Below are positions 54,198-63,078 of a stretch of 64,000 nucleotides of DNA, piece after piece (within the stretch, counting starts at the first letter, position 1; each line of letters opens with the position of its first letter). The stretch comes from Dokdonella_A sp040005635 (GTDB taxonomy: Bacteria > Pseudomonadota > Gammaproteobacteria > Xanthomonadales > Rhodanobacteraceae). The notes below the pieces were generated by a model that was given only the letters and a program-made list of their open reading frames with translations, did no database searches and had not been told where the DNA came from. Location of the stretch: NCBI GenBank assembly GCA_040005635.1, contig JBDTYM010000010.1, positions 1-64,000 on the forward strand, read 5' to 3'. The translations under genes were made by a program, and so were the position numbers.

Positions 54198-57056
54198 ATG
54201 ATCATTAGTACTCAATTGCGCGTCGCGGTCGTCACCGCGCTCGCCATCGGCATGTCCGCCGGCGCGCACGCAACCGGCGTCGTGATCAGCCAGGTCTATG
54301 GCGGTGGCGGCAACAGCGGCGCGCCGCTGCACAATGATTTCATCGAGCTGTTCAACGCCGGCACCGCACCGCAGAATCTGAACGGCTGGTCGGTGCAGTA
54401 CGCCTCGTCGGCCGGTGGCACCTGGAACAATGCAACGCCGTTGCCGAACATAACGCTGCAGCCAGGGCAGTATCTGCTGATCCAGGAAGCGGCCGGTGCG
54501 GGCGGCGGCGCGGCGTTGCCGACCGCCGACGCGACGGGTGCGATCAACATGTCCGGCACGGCCGGTAAAGTCGCTCTGGTCAATTCGACGACCTCGCTCA
54601 GCGGCGCCTGCCCGAGTGCCGATGCCAGCGTCGTCGACTTCATCGGCTACGGCGCTGCCGCAAGCTGTGCCGAAGGCACGCATACCGGCGATCTCAGCAA
54701 TACGGCCGCCGCGTTGCGCAACACGAACGGCTGCACGGACACGAACGACAACAGCGTCGACTTCAGCCTCGGCGCACCGGCGCCACGCAACAGCGCGAGC
54801 ACGGCGAATCCGTGCAGCGGCAGCGGCGGCGTCACCTTGTCGATTGCCGATGTGAGCGTCAGCGAAGGCAACGACGGAACCACCGATGCGGTGTTCACGG
54901 TCAGCCTGAGCAGCGCCGCGGCGGAGTCGGTCACGTTCGACATCGCGACCGCGGACGGCAGCGCCATGGCCGGCAGCGACTATGTCGCCAACAGCGTGAC
55001 CGGCGCGAAGATCCCGGCCGGCGCGACCAGCTACACATTCAGCGTCACGGTGAACGGCGATACCACGCCGGAGCCCGACGAAACCTTCAGCGTCAACATC
55101 GGCAACATTGCCGGCGGCGGAGTCGTGACGACGGCGACCAGTGCGACCGGCACGATTCTCAACGACGACGCGCTGCATATCTACGACCTCCAGGGTGACG
55201 GCGCGCACTCGCCATTCCTCAACACGACGGTGACGACCAGCGGCGAAGTCACCGCGATTGGCGGCGGCGGTTTCTACCTGCAGGACCCGAAGGGCGACGG
55301 TAATCCGAATACCTCGGACGCGGTCTATGTCTACACCGGCGACAGCAACCCGGCTGGCCTCGCCGTCGGCAGCCGCGTCACGCTGAGCGGCAAGCTCGAC
55401 GAATTCTTCGGCATGACCGAGTTCAGCAGCTCGCCGCCCGCGACGATCGAGGTGACGCCGGGCAAGCCGACGATCCAGCCGTTCGCGCTGAGCACGAAGA
55501 TTCCTTCGGCCGATCCCAACCAGCCGTATTGCCACGGCAGCCTGACCCCGGCCGACGGCGTTGCGCTCGGCAACTTCCGCTGCCTCCAGAGCATGCTCGT
55601 GCGCGTCGACGACGGCATCGTGAGTGCGCCGAACTTCAATTCGAGTTCGCAGCCGCTGAGCGAGTTCTACGCCTACACCGCCGGCCACACGCGGCCGTTC
55701 CGCGGCCCCGGGCTGGTGTATGGCACGGCGATCGACAATCCGCCGGCTGGCTACACGCCGGCGATCTGGAACGGCACGCCGCAGGTGTTCGGCGTCGATA
55801 CCGGCAAGCTGCTGACGCCGACCGCGATGAACGCCGGCATGCACTTCAACGCGACCGGCATCATGGGCTTCGATTTCGGCATCGGTCTGCTGTGGCCGTC
55901 GAGCTTCGCGATCACCGACCAGGGGCCGGCGTATCCGGTGGTGGTCGCACCTGCCGCCGCGAACAATCTCACGGTTGGTTCGCAGAACATGCTGCGCTTC
56001 TTCAACGACACCGCCGACTCCGGCAGCATCGATACCTGCGCCAACACGAACCCGGGTTCGTCCGACGTCTGCCCGACGCCGGCCGAGTTCGAGGTGCGGC
56101 TTTCCAAGGCGGCACGCCAGATCCATGATGTCCTGCGCTCGCCGAAGGTGCTGGCCGTCGAGGAAGTCGAGAACCTGGCTACGCTGTCCAGCGTGGCGAC
56201 GGCCTACAGCGAATACGTGGCCGCGAATACGCAGGACAATCCGCCGCACAGCTACACGCCGTATCTCGTCGAAGGCAACGATATCGGCGGCATCGACATC
56301 GGCTTCCTGGTGCGTGACGACGTCGCCGTCAACGCGGTCACTCAGCTCGGCAAGAACACGCAGACCATCGATGGCTGCGGCACGACCTCGCCCTGCCTGT
56401 TGAACGATCGCCCGCCGCTGCTGCTCGACGCCAACCTCGGCTCGCTGCGCTTCGCCGTGCTGGCGATCCACAACCGTTCGCTGAGCGGTGTCGACGACGC
56501 GGTCGACGGTCCGCGCATCCGCCTCAAGCGCCTCGAACAGGCACAGTATGTCGCGGCGATCGCGCAAAGCTGGCAGACCAGCGGTCAGTACGCATTGCCG
56601 GATGGCGACGTCGTACCGAATCCGGATTCGACGGTGCCGCTGGTGATCGTCGGCGACTACAACGCGTTCGAGTTCAGCGATGGCTACGTGGATGCCTACG
56701 GCCAGATCGCCGGCACCGCAGTCGCCAGCCAGAACCTCGTCTGGGCGCCGACGATCACGACGCCGGCCCTGCGCTCGGATTGCCGCTACTCGCCGAATGG
56801 CTCGACGCGGCCGAAGCCGGTGCCGTACTCGTTCGTGTTCGACGGCTACGCGCAGGAACTCGACCACATGCTGATGACGAACCCGGCCTGGAGCCGTTGC
56901 GTGCAGTTCAGCGGCGCGCACGGCAATGCGGACATTCCGGAAGGTGGCCCCGAGGCGACCGACCCGGGCACGCCACTGCGCAGCGCCGATCACGACGGCT
57001 TCATGGTCGAGCTGCGCGGCAATCCGCCGCTGCCCGGTACCGGCCGCGCGAAGTAG
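54198..57056 (+). CDS. ExeM/NucH family extracellular DNA endonuclease
   Basis: A 952-residue secreted nuclease. After a ~26-residue signal peptide (VVTALAIGMSAGAHA) comes a lamin-tail domain (VVISQVYGGGGNSGAPLHND) to ~190, a Calx-beta domain (~215-320: LSIADVSVSEGN), an OB-like region, and a C-terminal endonuclease/exonuclease/phosphatase domain from about 600. That domain has VLAVEEVENLATL, IVGDYNAFEF and SADHDGFMVEL as its active-site motifs. Such enzymes degrade extracellular DNA for nutrients or biofilm remodelling. AGGAG lies 9 bases before ATG 54198. There is no C-terminal membrane anchor, unlike some relatives, so the enzyme is probably released. Confidence 0.9.
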   Translation: MIISTQLRVAVVTALAIGMSAGAHATGVVISQVYGGGGNSGAPLHNDFIELFNAGTAPQNLNGWSVQYASSAGGTWNNATPLPNITLQPGQYLLIQEAAGAGGGAALPTADATGAINMSGTAGKVALVNSTTSLSGACPSADASVVDFIGYGAAASCAEGTHTGDLSNTAAALRNTNGCTDTNDNSVDFSLGAPAPRNSASTANPCSGSGGVTLSIADVSVSEGNDGTTDAVFTVSLSSAAAESVTFDIATADGSAMAGSDYVANSVTGAKIPAGATSYTFSVTVNGDTTPEPDETFSVNIGNIAGGGVVTTATSATGTILNDDALHIYDLQGDGAHSPFLNTTVTTSGEVTAIGGGGFYLQDPKGDGNPNTSDAVYVYTGDSNPAGLAVGSRVTLSGKLDEFFGMTEFSSSPPATIEVTPGKPTIQPFALSTKIPSADPNQPYCHGSLTPADGVALGNFRCLQSMLVRVDDGIVSAPNFNSSSQPLSEFYAYTAGHTRPFRGPGLVYGTAIDNPPAGYTPAIWNGTPQVFGVDTGKLLTPTAMNAGMHFNATGIMGFDFGIGLLWPSSFAITDQGPAYPVVVAPAAANNLTVGSQNMLRFFNDTADSGSIDTCANTNPGSSDVCPTPAEFEVRLSKAARQIHDVLRSPKVLAVEEVENLATLSSVATAYSEYVAANTQDNPPHSYTPYLVEGNDIGGIDIGFLVRDDVAVNAVTQLGKNTQTIDGCGTTSPCLLNDRPPLLLDANLGSLRFAVLAIHNRSLSGVDDAVDGPRIRLKRLEQAQYVAAIAQSWQTSGQYALPDGDVVPNPDSTVPLVIVGDYNAFEFSDGYVDAYGQIAGTAVASQNLVWAPTITTPALRSDCRYSPNGSTRPKPVPYSFVFDGYAQELDHMLMTNPAWSRCVQFSGAHGNADIPEGGPEATDPGTPLRSADHDGFMVELRGNPPLPGTGRAK

Positions 57057-57084
57057 CCGCTATCCTTTGACGGGGCTGCACGAA

Positions 57085-57147
57085 GGGCCGGCTTGCCGGC
57101 CCTTTGCTTTTCTGAAGGATGCCGGCTTGCCGGCTCTTCGCTTTTCT
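57085..57147 (+). terminator. Two tandem intrinsic terminators
   Basis: GGGCCGGC-TT-GCCGGCCC followed by TTTGCTTTTCT (57085-57113), then GCCGGC-TT-GCCGGC followed by TCTTCGCTTTTCT (57121-57147). The two units share ~30 bases at a 34-bp interval, so one copy arose by duplication. Both stop transcription of the nuclease gene; the second ends just before the next ribosome-binding site. Confidence 0.8.
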
Positions 57148-57152
57148 GGAGA

Positions 57153-57875
57153 ATGATGAAACGTCTGCGCGCATTCCTGCCGCTGCTGGTGCTGGTCGCG
57201 ATCGGCGTCACCCTGCTCGCTTCGGGCGCTCTCGATCGCTTCGATCCGCACCATATCGCGCAAGAGGAAGTCGAACTGCGTGCCAGCATCGCTGCCCACC
57301 CGTGGCTGTCCGCGTTTGCGCAGATCGGTGTGATGACGCTGGCGATCGCGACCGGCATTCCCGGTGCGGTGGTGGTCGTGCTCGCCGGCGGCATGCTGTT
57401 CGGCACGATCATGGGCACCCTGCTGTCGGCGATCGGCAGCACCCTCGGCGCGACGATCCTGTTCGTCGCCAGCCGGTCCGCCTTCGAGCACGGCAACGGC
57501 AAGCCGCCCGCGATGGTCGGCAAGCTGCGCGCCGGCTATCACGCGTATCCGATCAGTTTCGCGATGTTCCTGCGCCTGGTGCCGTTCTTTCCGTTTGGCG
57601 GCGTCACCGTCGCGCTGGCCTGGCTGCGATGTCCGTTATGGCTGTTCCTGACGGCGACCGTGCTCGGCGGCACCGTGATGATTGCATTTGAAACGGCACT
57701 CGGCGCCGGCTTGACCGAGACGATCGCACGCGAAGGCCAGGTCTCGCTGAACCTGTTCACGCACCGCCGCGTGCTGTTGCCGGTGCTCGGGATGGCCGTG
57801 CTGGCGCTGGTACCAATCGTGCTCAGCCAGCTGCGCCGCAAACGCAATCCTCGCTCGGACACCGATCCGCAATGA
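57153..57875 (+). CDS. TVP38/TMEM64 (VTT) family membrane protein
   Basis: A 240-residue inner-membrane protein with a VTT/DedA-like domain: ATGIPGAVVVVLAGGMLFGT, GTLLSAIGSTLGATILF, FLRLVPFFPFGGVTVAL. About six membrane segments and a basic C-terminus (LRRKRNPRSDTDPQ). Family members may act in lipid scrambling or membrane homeostasis. GGAGA precedes the double ATG (57153/57156). Confidence 0.88.
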   Translation: MMKRLRAFLPLLVLVAIGVTLLASGALDRFDPHHIAQEEVELRASIAAHPWLSAFAQIGVMTLAIATGIPGAVVVVLAGGMLFGTIMGTLLSAIGSTLGATILFVASRSAFEHGNGKPPAMVGKLRAGYHAYPISFAMFLRLVPFFPFGGVTVALAWLRCPLWLFLTATVLGGTVMIAFETALGAGLTETIAREGQVSLNLFTHRRVLLPVLGMAVLALVPIVLSQLRRKRNPRSDTDPQ

Positions 57876-58019
57876 CGGCGCGCCGCGCGACGCCGTCGCG
57901 TCCGCAGGGTCGCTACGCGGGACGGTCGCAGCGGCACACTTGACGTTGCTCGCCGTCCCGCCATGGCGGCGACGGACATCGCAAGTGGTCCGGCCTCAGT
58001 TTGCTGTATTCGAAGGATT

Positions 58020-58052
58020 CGCTACCTGCCTGGCCATCCAGGGCAGGTAGCG
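58020..58052. terminator. Hairpin between convergent VTT and DUF11 genes
   Basis: CGCTACCTGCC (58020-58030) pairs with GGCAGGTAGCG (58042-58052), extended by TGG/CCA inside. No long T run follows, but the position 19 bp after the minus-strand stop fits a terminator for that gene. Confidence 0.55.
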
Positions 58053-58071
58053 GTGCTTGATGACGGCGCAC

Positions 58072-61000
58072 TCAGCGCCGTGGGCGTTGCCGCTGCAGCA
58101 CACCGAACGATCCGAGCAAGGCCGTCAATGCGAGCAGGGCCAGCCAGCCTAGCGCCGGCGCAGGGACTGGCGGGTTCACAACACCTGATACGGTCAGCGT
58201 CGCCCTGGCGATATCCGGATTGTTCTGCGCGGGATCCTGATTGACGCCGGGCGGCAGTGCTTCGCTCGCCGTGTTGATCAGGTTGCCGCTCGCACTCGCC
58301 GCAATCTGCGCGGTGATCGTGTACGTCGCCGCACCGCCGGCCGCCAGCGTCACGGTCGTCGCCACGTCGCCGTTGCCCGTCGCTGCGCCACACGCGCTGG
58401 CGACCGTGCCGCTTCCCGGCGTCGTGATCGCGCAGCTCCAGGCGCCGAACGTCACGCCAGCCGGCGCCGTGTCCGCAACCGATGCGCCCGACACATCCGA
58501 CGCACCATAGTTCGTCACCACCACCGTGTACGTCACCGTGCTCGCCGTGCCCGGCACGTAGCTCGATGGCGACACCGCCTTGGTGATGCCGAGGTCCGCC
58601 TGATCCGGCGCCGCATTCGCTCCGATCGTCGCGCTGGCCGTGTCGGCGTTGTTGCTCGACGGATTCTGCTGCACGCCCGCCGGCAACGTTTCAGTCGCCG
58701 TGTTGACCAGATTCCCGCTCGCGCTCGCCGCAATCTGCGCTGCGATCGTGTAGGTCGCCGCGCCGCCAGCCGCCAATGTCACCGTCGTCGCAACGTTGCC
58801 GCTGCCACCGGCGACGTCGCACGCGCTCGCCAGCGTTCCGGTTCCCGGCGTCGTGATCGCACAGCTCCAGGCGCCGAACGTGATCCCCGTCGGCGCGCTG
58901 TCCAGCACGCTCGCACTGGCGACGTCGGCCGGACCGTAGTTCGTCACCACCACCGTATACGTCGCCGCACTCGACGTGCCCGGCTGATACACCGACGGCG
59001 TCACCGTCTTCGAGATGCCGAGGTCGGCGATGCTCGCGCTCACGGTTGCCGTCGCACTGTCCGGATCGTTGTTGGCCGGATCCTGATTGGCCCAGATCGG
59101 CAGCTGCTCGATGACGCTGTTGACGACATCGCCGATCGCATCGGCCGCAATCGTCGCCTGCACGACGATCGTCGCCACGCCACCCGCGCCGAGATCGAGC
59201 GTCACGTCGACGTCGCCCGCGCCCGTTGCAGCGGAACAGCTGCTGACCACATCGAGCGCTCCCGGCGCGGTGATATCACAGGTCCAGCCGGTGAAACTCA
59301 CGCTGGTGACTTCCGGGTCCAGCAGCGATGCGCCAACCACGCTTTCCGGCCCATTGTTCGTGACCACGATCGTATAGACCACGTCCGTGGCGACACCGGG
59401 CGTGTAGGTGTTCCTGTCGACGGTCTTGGTGATTCCGAAATCCGTCACGCCGGGACTGCGCCGCGCGCTGAAGTTGTAGAGGGTGCCGTGCTGGCCGGTA
59501 CCAAGACCGATATTGGTCGTCTGGTAGTTGCCCGCCTGCGTGCCTCCGACCGAACCGATCGTCGACGTGCCCGGCGAGAATGTCGCCGGCAATGCGGTCG
59601 TCAAGGTGTAGTTGCCCGGGAACAAGCCGATGAACTCGTAACTGCCGTCGGCTAGCGTCACGGTCGTTGCGTTGACGCTTTGATCGTCAGGAGTGCCCTG
59701 AATGCCGTCCGCACCGAAGCTGATGCCGCCGAGCGCGATGGTTTGACCGGGCAGTGGCAGATCGCCCGCGGCCACGTTGTAGATGCCGTCGGCATCGCCG
59801 TCGAAGTAGAAGATTCCTGCCAGCGAGCCGAGATCGACCTGCGTCGTCGCCGAGGAGCTGCGCAGCAGTCCGACATAGGTCGTGCTGCGTCCCGCGATCG
59901 TGTTCGAGTAGGTATCGCCGACGGCGTTGCCCGCAGGCAGGATGGACAGGGTCGTCGAGTACGCCTGGTTGAGGTCCAGCGTTCCGCCGAGCGCTCGCAG
60001 TCGGACCGCCGTAGCGTCGCTGATCGTATTCGGACAGCCGGCGGTGCCGAAGGCGGCTTCGGTGCACCAGATGGTGGTCACGACGCCGCCCGCGGTGGTA
60101 TTGGACGGATCGTTGGGATCCGGCTGCAGCGTCGCTGGCGAAGCACTGGTGTAGTACACCACCAGATTCGTCACGGGGGGAGACAGCGGCTGGACCGGCG
60201 CCGAGAGCCGCAGGGTGCCGCTGAATACCGAAGCCGGATCGCGCGACAGCGGCGGATTGCCATCGCCATTGAACGGCAGGATGTCGATGAAGTCGGGATC
60301 TGTCGCGGCCTGGCCGATACCGCCGACGCGCATCTGATAATCGAACGGCACGTTCGGCAACACCTTGGCCGGCGCCAGCTTTTCCATCACCAGTTGAATC
60401 AGGTTGTGCGCCGTGAACACGCTGGAGCTGATGGTCGACGCGTCGGCCGTCGTCGAGCTGCCGAGATAACTGGCGGCACTGAGACTGTTCGTTTCCTGAG
60501 TGCCTTCCGCCGTCAGCAGACTGATGTGCGCGCGGAACGAGATTTGCGGGTAGTTGGCACTTTGCTGCGTGCCCGGCAACGTCGGATCGAACGTCCAGAC
60601 CAGTCGCGTGCGGCCCGGAGTCGGCGTGTCCACCTGCACCGTAGGCTCCAGCGGCTGACCGCCGAAGGTGCCGAAACCCGGCACATACGTCAGATCGGCT
60701 GGCAGATCGTCGGTGATGACGAGGCGATGATCGGCCTGCGTGAACTGCGTGTAATACGTCGTGTTGATGTAATAAGTGACATCGGTTCCCGCGTAGTACT
60801 GTTGAGCTGGATCCGTCGGCACCGGTTGCGAGTACTTGTAGCTGTACAGATACGGCGTGTTGACGATCGGACACACGCGCAAATTGAATCCAGCGAGACT
60901 GTCGGAAACGACCGTGCTGCCGCTGCTGGTATAGCCATGCCCGTAGTCGGGGATCTGGTCGCAGCTGTCCGGAATCGGCTGACCCTGATTGGGGCCGAAG

Positions 61001-62844
61001 GCGTAGCTCGAGTTGGCTCTGAAGTCGATGATGAAGTAGGCATACTGACCTGGCTGTATCTGCGTCCCACCGGGCGCCAATGTTGTTGCGCGCACGGCCG
61101 CGATTGCGGCACTTCCTTCCGGTCGTGCAGCCTGGACATCTGAGACGGTGTCATACCAGGTGAATTGCGCGGCATCGCGGCAATCCGCCGACGTCATGTC
61201 GCCGGACGTATAGACCGGCTGCGTATCGTTCCAGTAGACCTGGCCGCCAGTCCTTACCCCGAACTGGATTCCGTACCCCGAGGCGAAGGTTCCGCCAGCC
61301 TGCATGCGCGCGCCCAGCACCGTGTGGCGCGTGTTGTCGACGATGTCGCACATCGTGCTGTCGAGCGGCACGGTGCCGTTGTTGTAGGTGTAGATGTAAT
61401 CCGAATACGGCGAGCCGACTTGCGTGACATATTGATTGATCGAGGGATCGTAGACGAAGGACCCGCCGTACAGGTATTTCGACGAAAAAGCCGATGCCGA
61501 AATATTGACGTTCCGATAGTTGCAGTTGTCGGTCACATCCGGATTCGTCGACAGCGGATCGGAGGGATCGCCGAAGGCAATGCCTCCCAGTGAAGCATCC
61601 GGCTTCAGGCAGTTGCTGACCTGGTTGTTGCCCTGCACCGGTGAATCGGGATTGCCGCCGACGACCGTGCCTGGGATCGCCGGCATCCACAGGTAGAGCG
61701 TCTTCGTCGCGATATAGACGCGCTGGTTCGAGGTGTAGTACGGGTTGTTCGGGTAGTTCGGAGGCTGCAGGACCGGATTGTCGAGCGCGACGGAAATCTG
61801 GCCGACATCGCCGGTCTGGGTGGCCGTGCAAGTGCCGCCGTAGAAGCCTTCCTGATTGCCCGGCGACAACGCGGGCGTGCCCAGGTCAATCGGGGATGCC
61901 GGGTAATAATAGGCATTGTAGATGGGCGTGAAGCAATTGTAGGGCGCGGCAGTGCCCCAGGTGACGAGGCGTGCGCCGTACGTATTGCCCTGCAAGGCAT
62001 CACTGAATGTGAAATGTGTGCCGCTCAGACCGCCGAAGCCGCGCGGCTGGGTGCCGACCGAGGGGTCGAGCTGATAATAGATCGCGAATGGAAACTGGAT
62101 GAAGATGCCGTCCTCGCCATTCGGACCGGACCCTGAGGCAAACCCTGTTGTCAGTTGTATCGACGCATTTTCCCGAATTCCCTGCGGGTTGTTGATTTGC
62201 GCATACGGCCGGCCCAGGCTGTAGTCGTCGCCGCTCTTGAACACGTTTGTCGGCGGCGCGCACGCCGTGACCGTGGCGGTTGCCGAAGGAACGACAAGAC
62301 GACTCGGCGTCTGCGAGGATTGCATCTGCCCGGTAGGCGAAGGCAGCGGCGTGCCGTCCGCAAGTGCTGCGAGCACTTGCACACCGAGCACCAGTTTGGC
62401 GTTTTTCGAGGTATTGGCCGGGACGTCCGGAAGAATGCAGGTGACGACCTGCTGATCCACATCCTGCACCTGACATTGGCCGGGCAATGCGGTCCAGCGC
62501 CCGAGGAATGTGCCGCCGGGTCCGGTCGGCAAAGTCAGCGTGAAGCGGATGTTGGTCTCATCGACCCCTGGCGGCGCATTGACCGTGTACTCGGCCTCGT
62601 AGTGCGTGATGTCGTTGTTGAGTACAGTCAGGTCGATCGGACTCGGATCGCCGCAGTAGGTGTTTGGATCATTCGGGTCCTGGGTAACGATGACCGGCCA
62701 TCCCCCCGTGCTGTTCGGGGTGCCGGTGGACGCCAGTGCGGTACCGGTGCGCAGGGTGAAGTTGTCGACGCTCGCGCCGACCTGCGCCGAGATCGACAAC
62801 GCCACCGCCGCGAGCGTGGCAGCCCAAAGCGCCTTGATACCCAT
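58072..62844 (-). CDS. DUF11-repeat surface protein with C-terminal sorting-like tail
   Basis: A 1590-residue exported protein. Signal peptide of ~25 residues (ALWAATLAAVALSISAQVGA). Residues to about 1010 form a long Ser/Thr/Gly-rich beta region. An SdrD-B-like segment follows (DADGIYNVAAGDLPLPGQTI, GLFPGNYTLTTALPATF). Three DUF11 domains start DFGITKTVDRNTY, DLGISKTVTPSVY and DLGITKAVSPSSY. The C-terminus reads VPAPALGWLALLALTALLGS and then RQRPRR: a short signature, a hydrophobic helix and a basic cluster, as in IPTL/PEP-type sorting tails. It is divergent from the GH17 gene. Confidence 0.85.
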   Translation of the reverse strand: MGIKALWAATLAAVALSISAQVGASVDNFTLRTGTALASTGTPNSTGGWPVIVTQDPNDPNTYCGDPSPIDLTVLNNDITHYEAEYTVNAPPGVDETNIRFTLTLPTGPGGTFLGRWTALPGQCQVQDVDQQVVTCILPDVPANTSKNAKLVLGVQVLAALADGTPLPSPTGQMQSSQTPSRLVVPSATATVTACAPPTNVFKSGDDYSLGRPYAQINNPQGIRENASIQLTTGFASGSGPNGEDGIFIQFPFAIYYQLDPSVGTQPRGFGGLSGTHFTFSDALQGNTYGARLVTWGTAAPYNCFTPIYNAYYYPASPIDLGTPALSPGNQEGFYGGTCTATQTGDVGQISVALDNPVLQPPNYPNNPYYTSNQRVYIATKTLYLWMPAIPGTVVGGNPDSPVQGNNQVSNCLKPDASLGGIAFGDPSDPLSTNPDVTDNCNYRNVNISASAFSSKYLYGGSFVYDPSINQYVTQVGSPYSDYIYTYNNGTVPLDSTMCDIVDNTRHTVLGARMQAGGTFASGYGIQFGVRTGGQVYWNDTQPVYTSGDMTSADCRDAAQFTWYDTVSDVQAARPEGSAAIAAVRATTLAPGGTQIQPGQYAYFIIDFRANSSYAFGPNQGQPIPDSCDQIPDYGHGYTSSGSTVVSDSLAGFNLRVCPIVNTPYLYSYKYSQPVPTDPAQQYYAGTDVTYYINTTYYTQFTQADHRLVITDDLPADLTYVPGFGTFGGQPLEPTVQVDTPTPGRTRLVWTFDPTLPGTQQSANYPQISFRAHISLLTAEGTQETNSLSAASYLGSSTTADASTISSSVFTAHNLIQLVMEKLAPAKVLPNVPFDYQMRVGGIGQAATDPDFIDILPFNGDGNPPLSRDPASVFSGTLRLSAPVQPLSPPVTNLVVYYTSASPATLQPDPNDPSNTTAGGVVTTIWCTEAAFGTAGCPNTISDATAVRLRALGGTLDLNQAYSTTLSILPAGNAVGDTYSNTIAGRSTTYVGLLRSSSATTQVDLGSLAGIFYFDGDADGIYNVAAGDLPLPGQTIALGGISFGADGIQGTPDDQSVNATTVTLADGSYEFIGLFPGNYTLTTALPATFSPGTSTIGSVGGTQAGNYQTTNIGLGTGQHGTLYNFSARRSPGVTDFGITKTVDRNTYTPGVATDVVYTIVVTNNGPESVVGASLLDPEVTSVSFTGWTCDITAPGALDVVSSCSAATGAGDVDVTLDLGAGGVATIVVQATIAADAIGDVVNSVIEQLPIWANQDPANNDPDSATATVSASIADLGISKTVTPSVYQPGTSSAATYTVVVTNYGPADVASASVLDSAPTGITFGAWSCAITTPGTGTLASACDVAGGSGNVATTVTLAAGGAATYTIAAQIAASASGNLVNTATETLPAGVQQNPSSNNADTASATIGANAAPDQADLGITKAVSPSSYVPGTASTVTYTVVVTNYGASDVSGASVADTAPAGVTFGAWSCAITTPGSGTVASACGAATGNGDVATTVTLAAGGAATYTITAQIAASASGNLINTASEALPPGVNQDPAQNNPDIARATLTVSGVVNPPVPAPALGWLALLALTALLGSFGVLQRQRPRR
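58180..59445 (-). repeat. Three tandem DUF11-domain coding repeats
   Basis: The units start near 59436, 59019 and 58590 on the minus strand (offsets 417 and 429 bp). The second and third share long near-identical DNA stretches, for example around GGCGTCGTGATCGC, so they arose by recent duplication; the first has diverged more. Confidence 0.8.
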
Positions 62845-63059
62845 ATTCACCCCCCGAGAAATTTGCGAACATCGGCAATCGCGGCAACCCCACCCGGTCG
62901 CCGCCATTCCATGCCTTCTCGATAGTAGCCCGTCGCCTACGCGCCTATACGCCTCGAACGATGATGCAATCGTGAAATTTTGCGGCGGGATCGCGTTTGT
63001 GCGCTACGCTTCTACGTCTGCTACCGGGCTGCTCATGCTGATCAACACCATTGCGCTCC

Positions 63060-63078
63060 GCGCGCCCGTGGGGCGCGC
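63060..63078 (+). promoter_or_regulatory. Perfect hairpin abutting the GH17 start codon
   Basis: GCGCGCCC (63060-63067), loop GTG, GGGCGCGC (63071-63078) directly before the TTG at 63079. Folding would hide the ribosome-binding region (GTGGGG). It may tune translation or indicate that the true start lies elsewhere. Confidence 0.45.

Noticed and set aside
54183..56993. Long minus-strand open frame opposite the extracellular nuclease
   Set aside because: Composition (Arg/Val/Ala/His-rich, no motif) is that of a codon-bias shadow; the plus-strand protein has clear domains.
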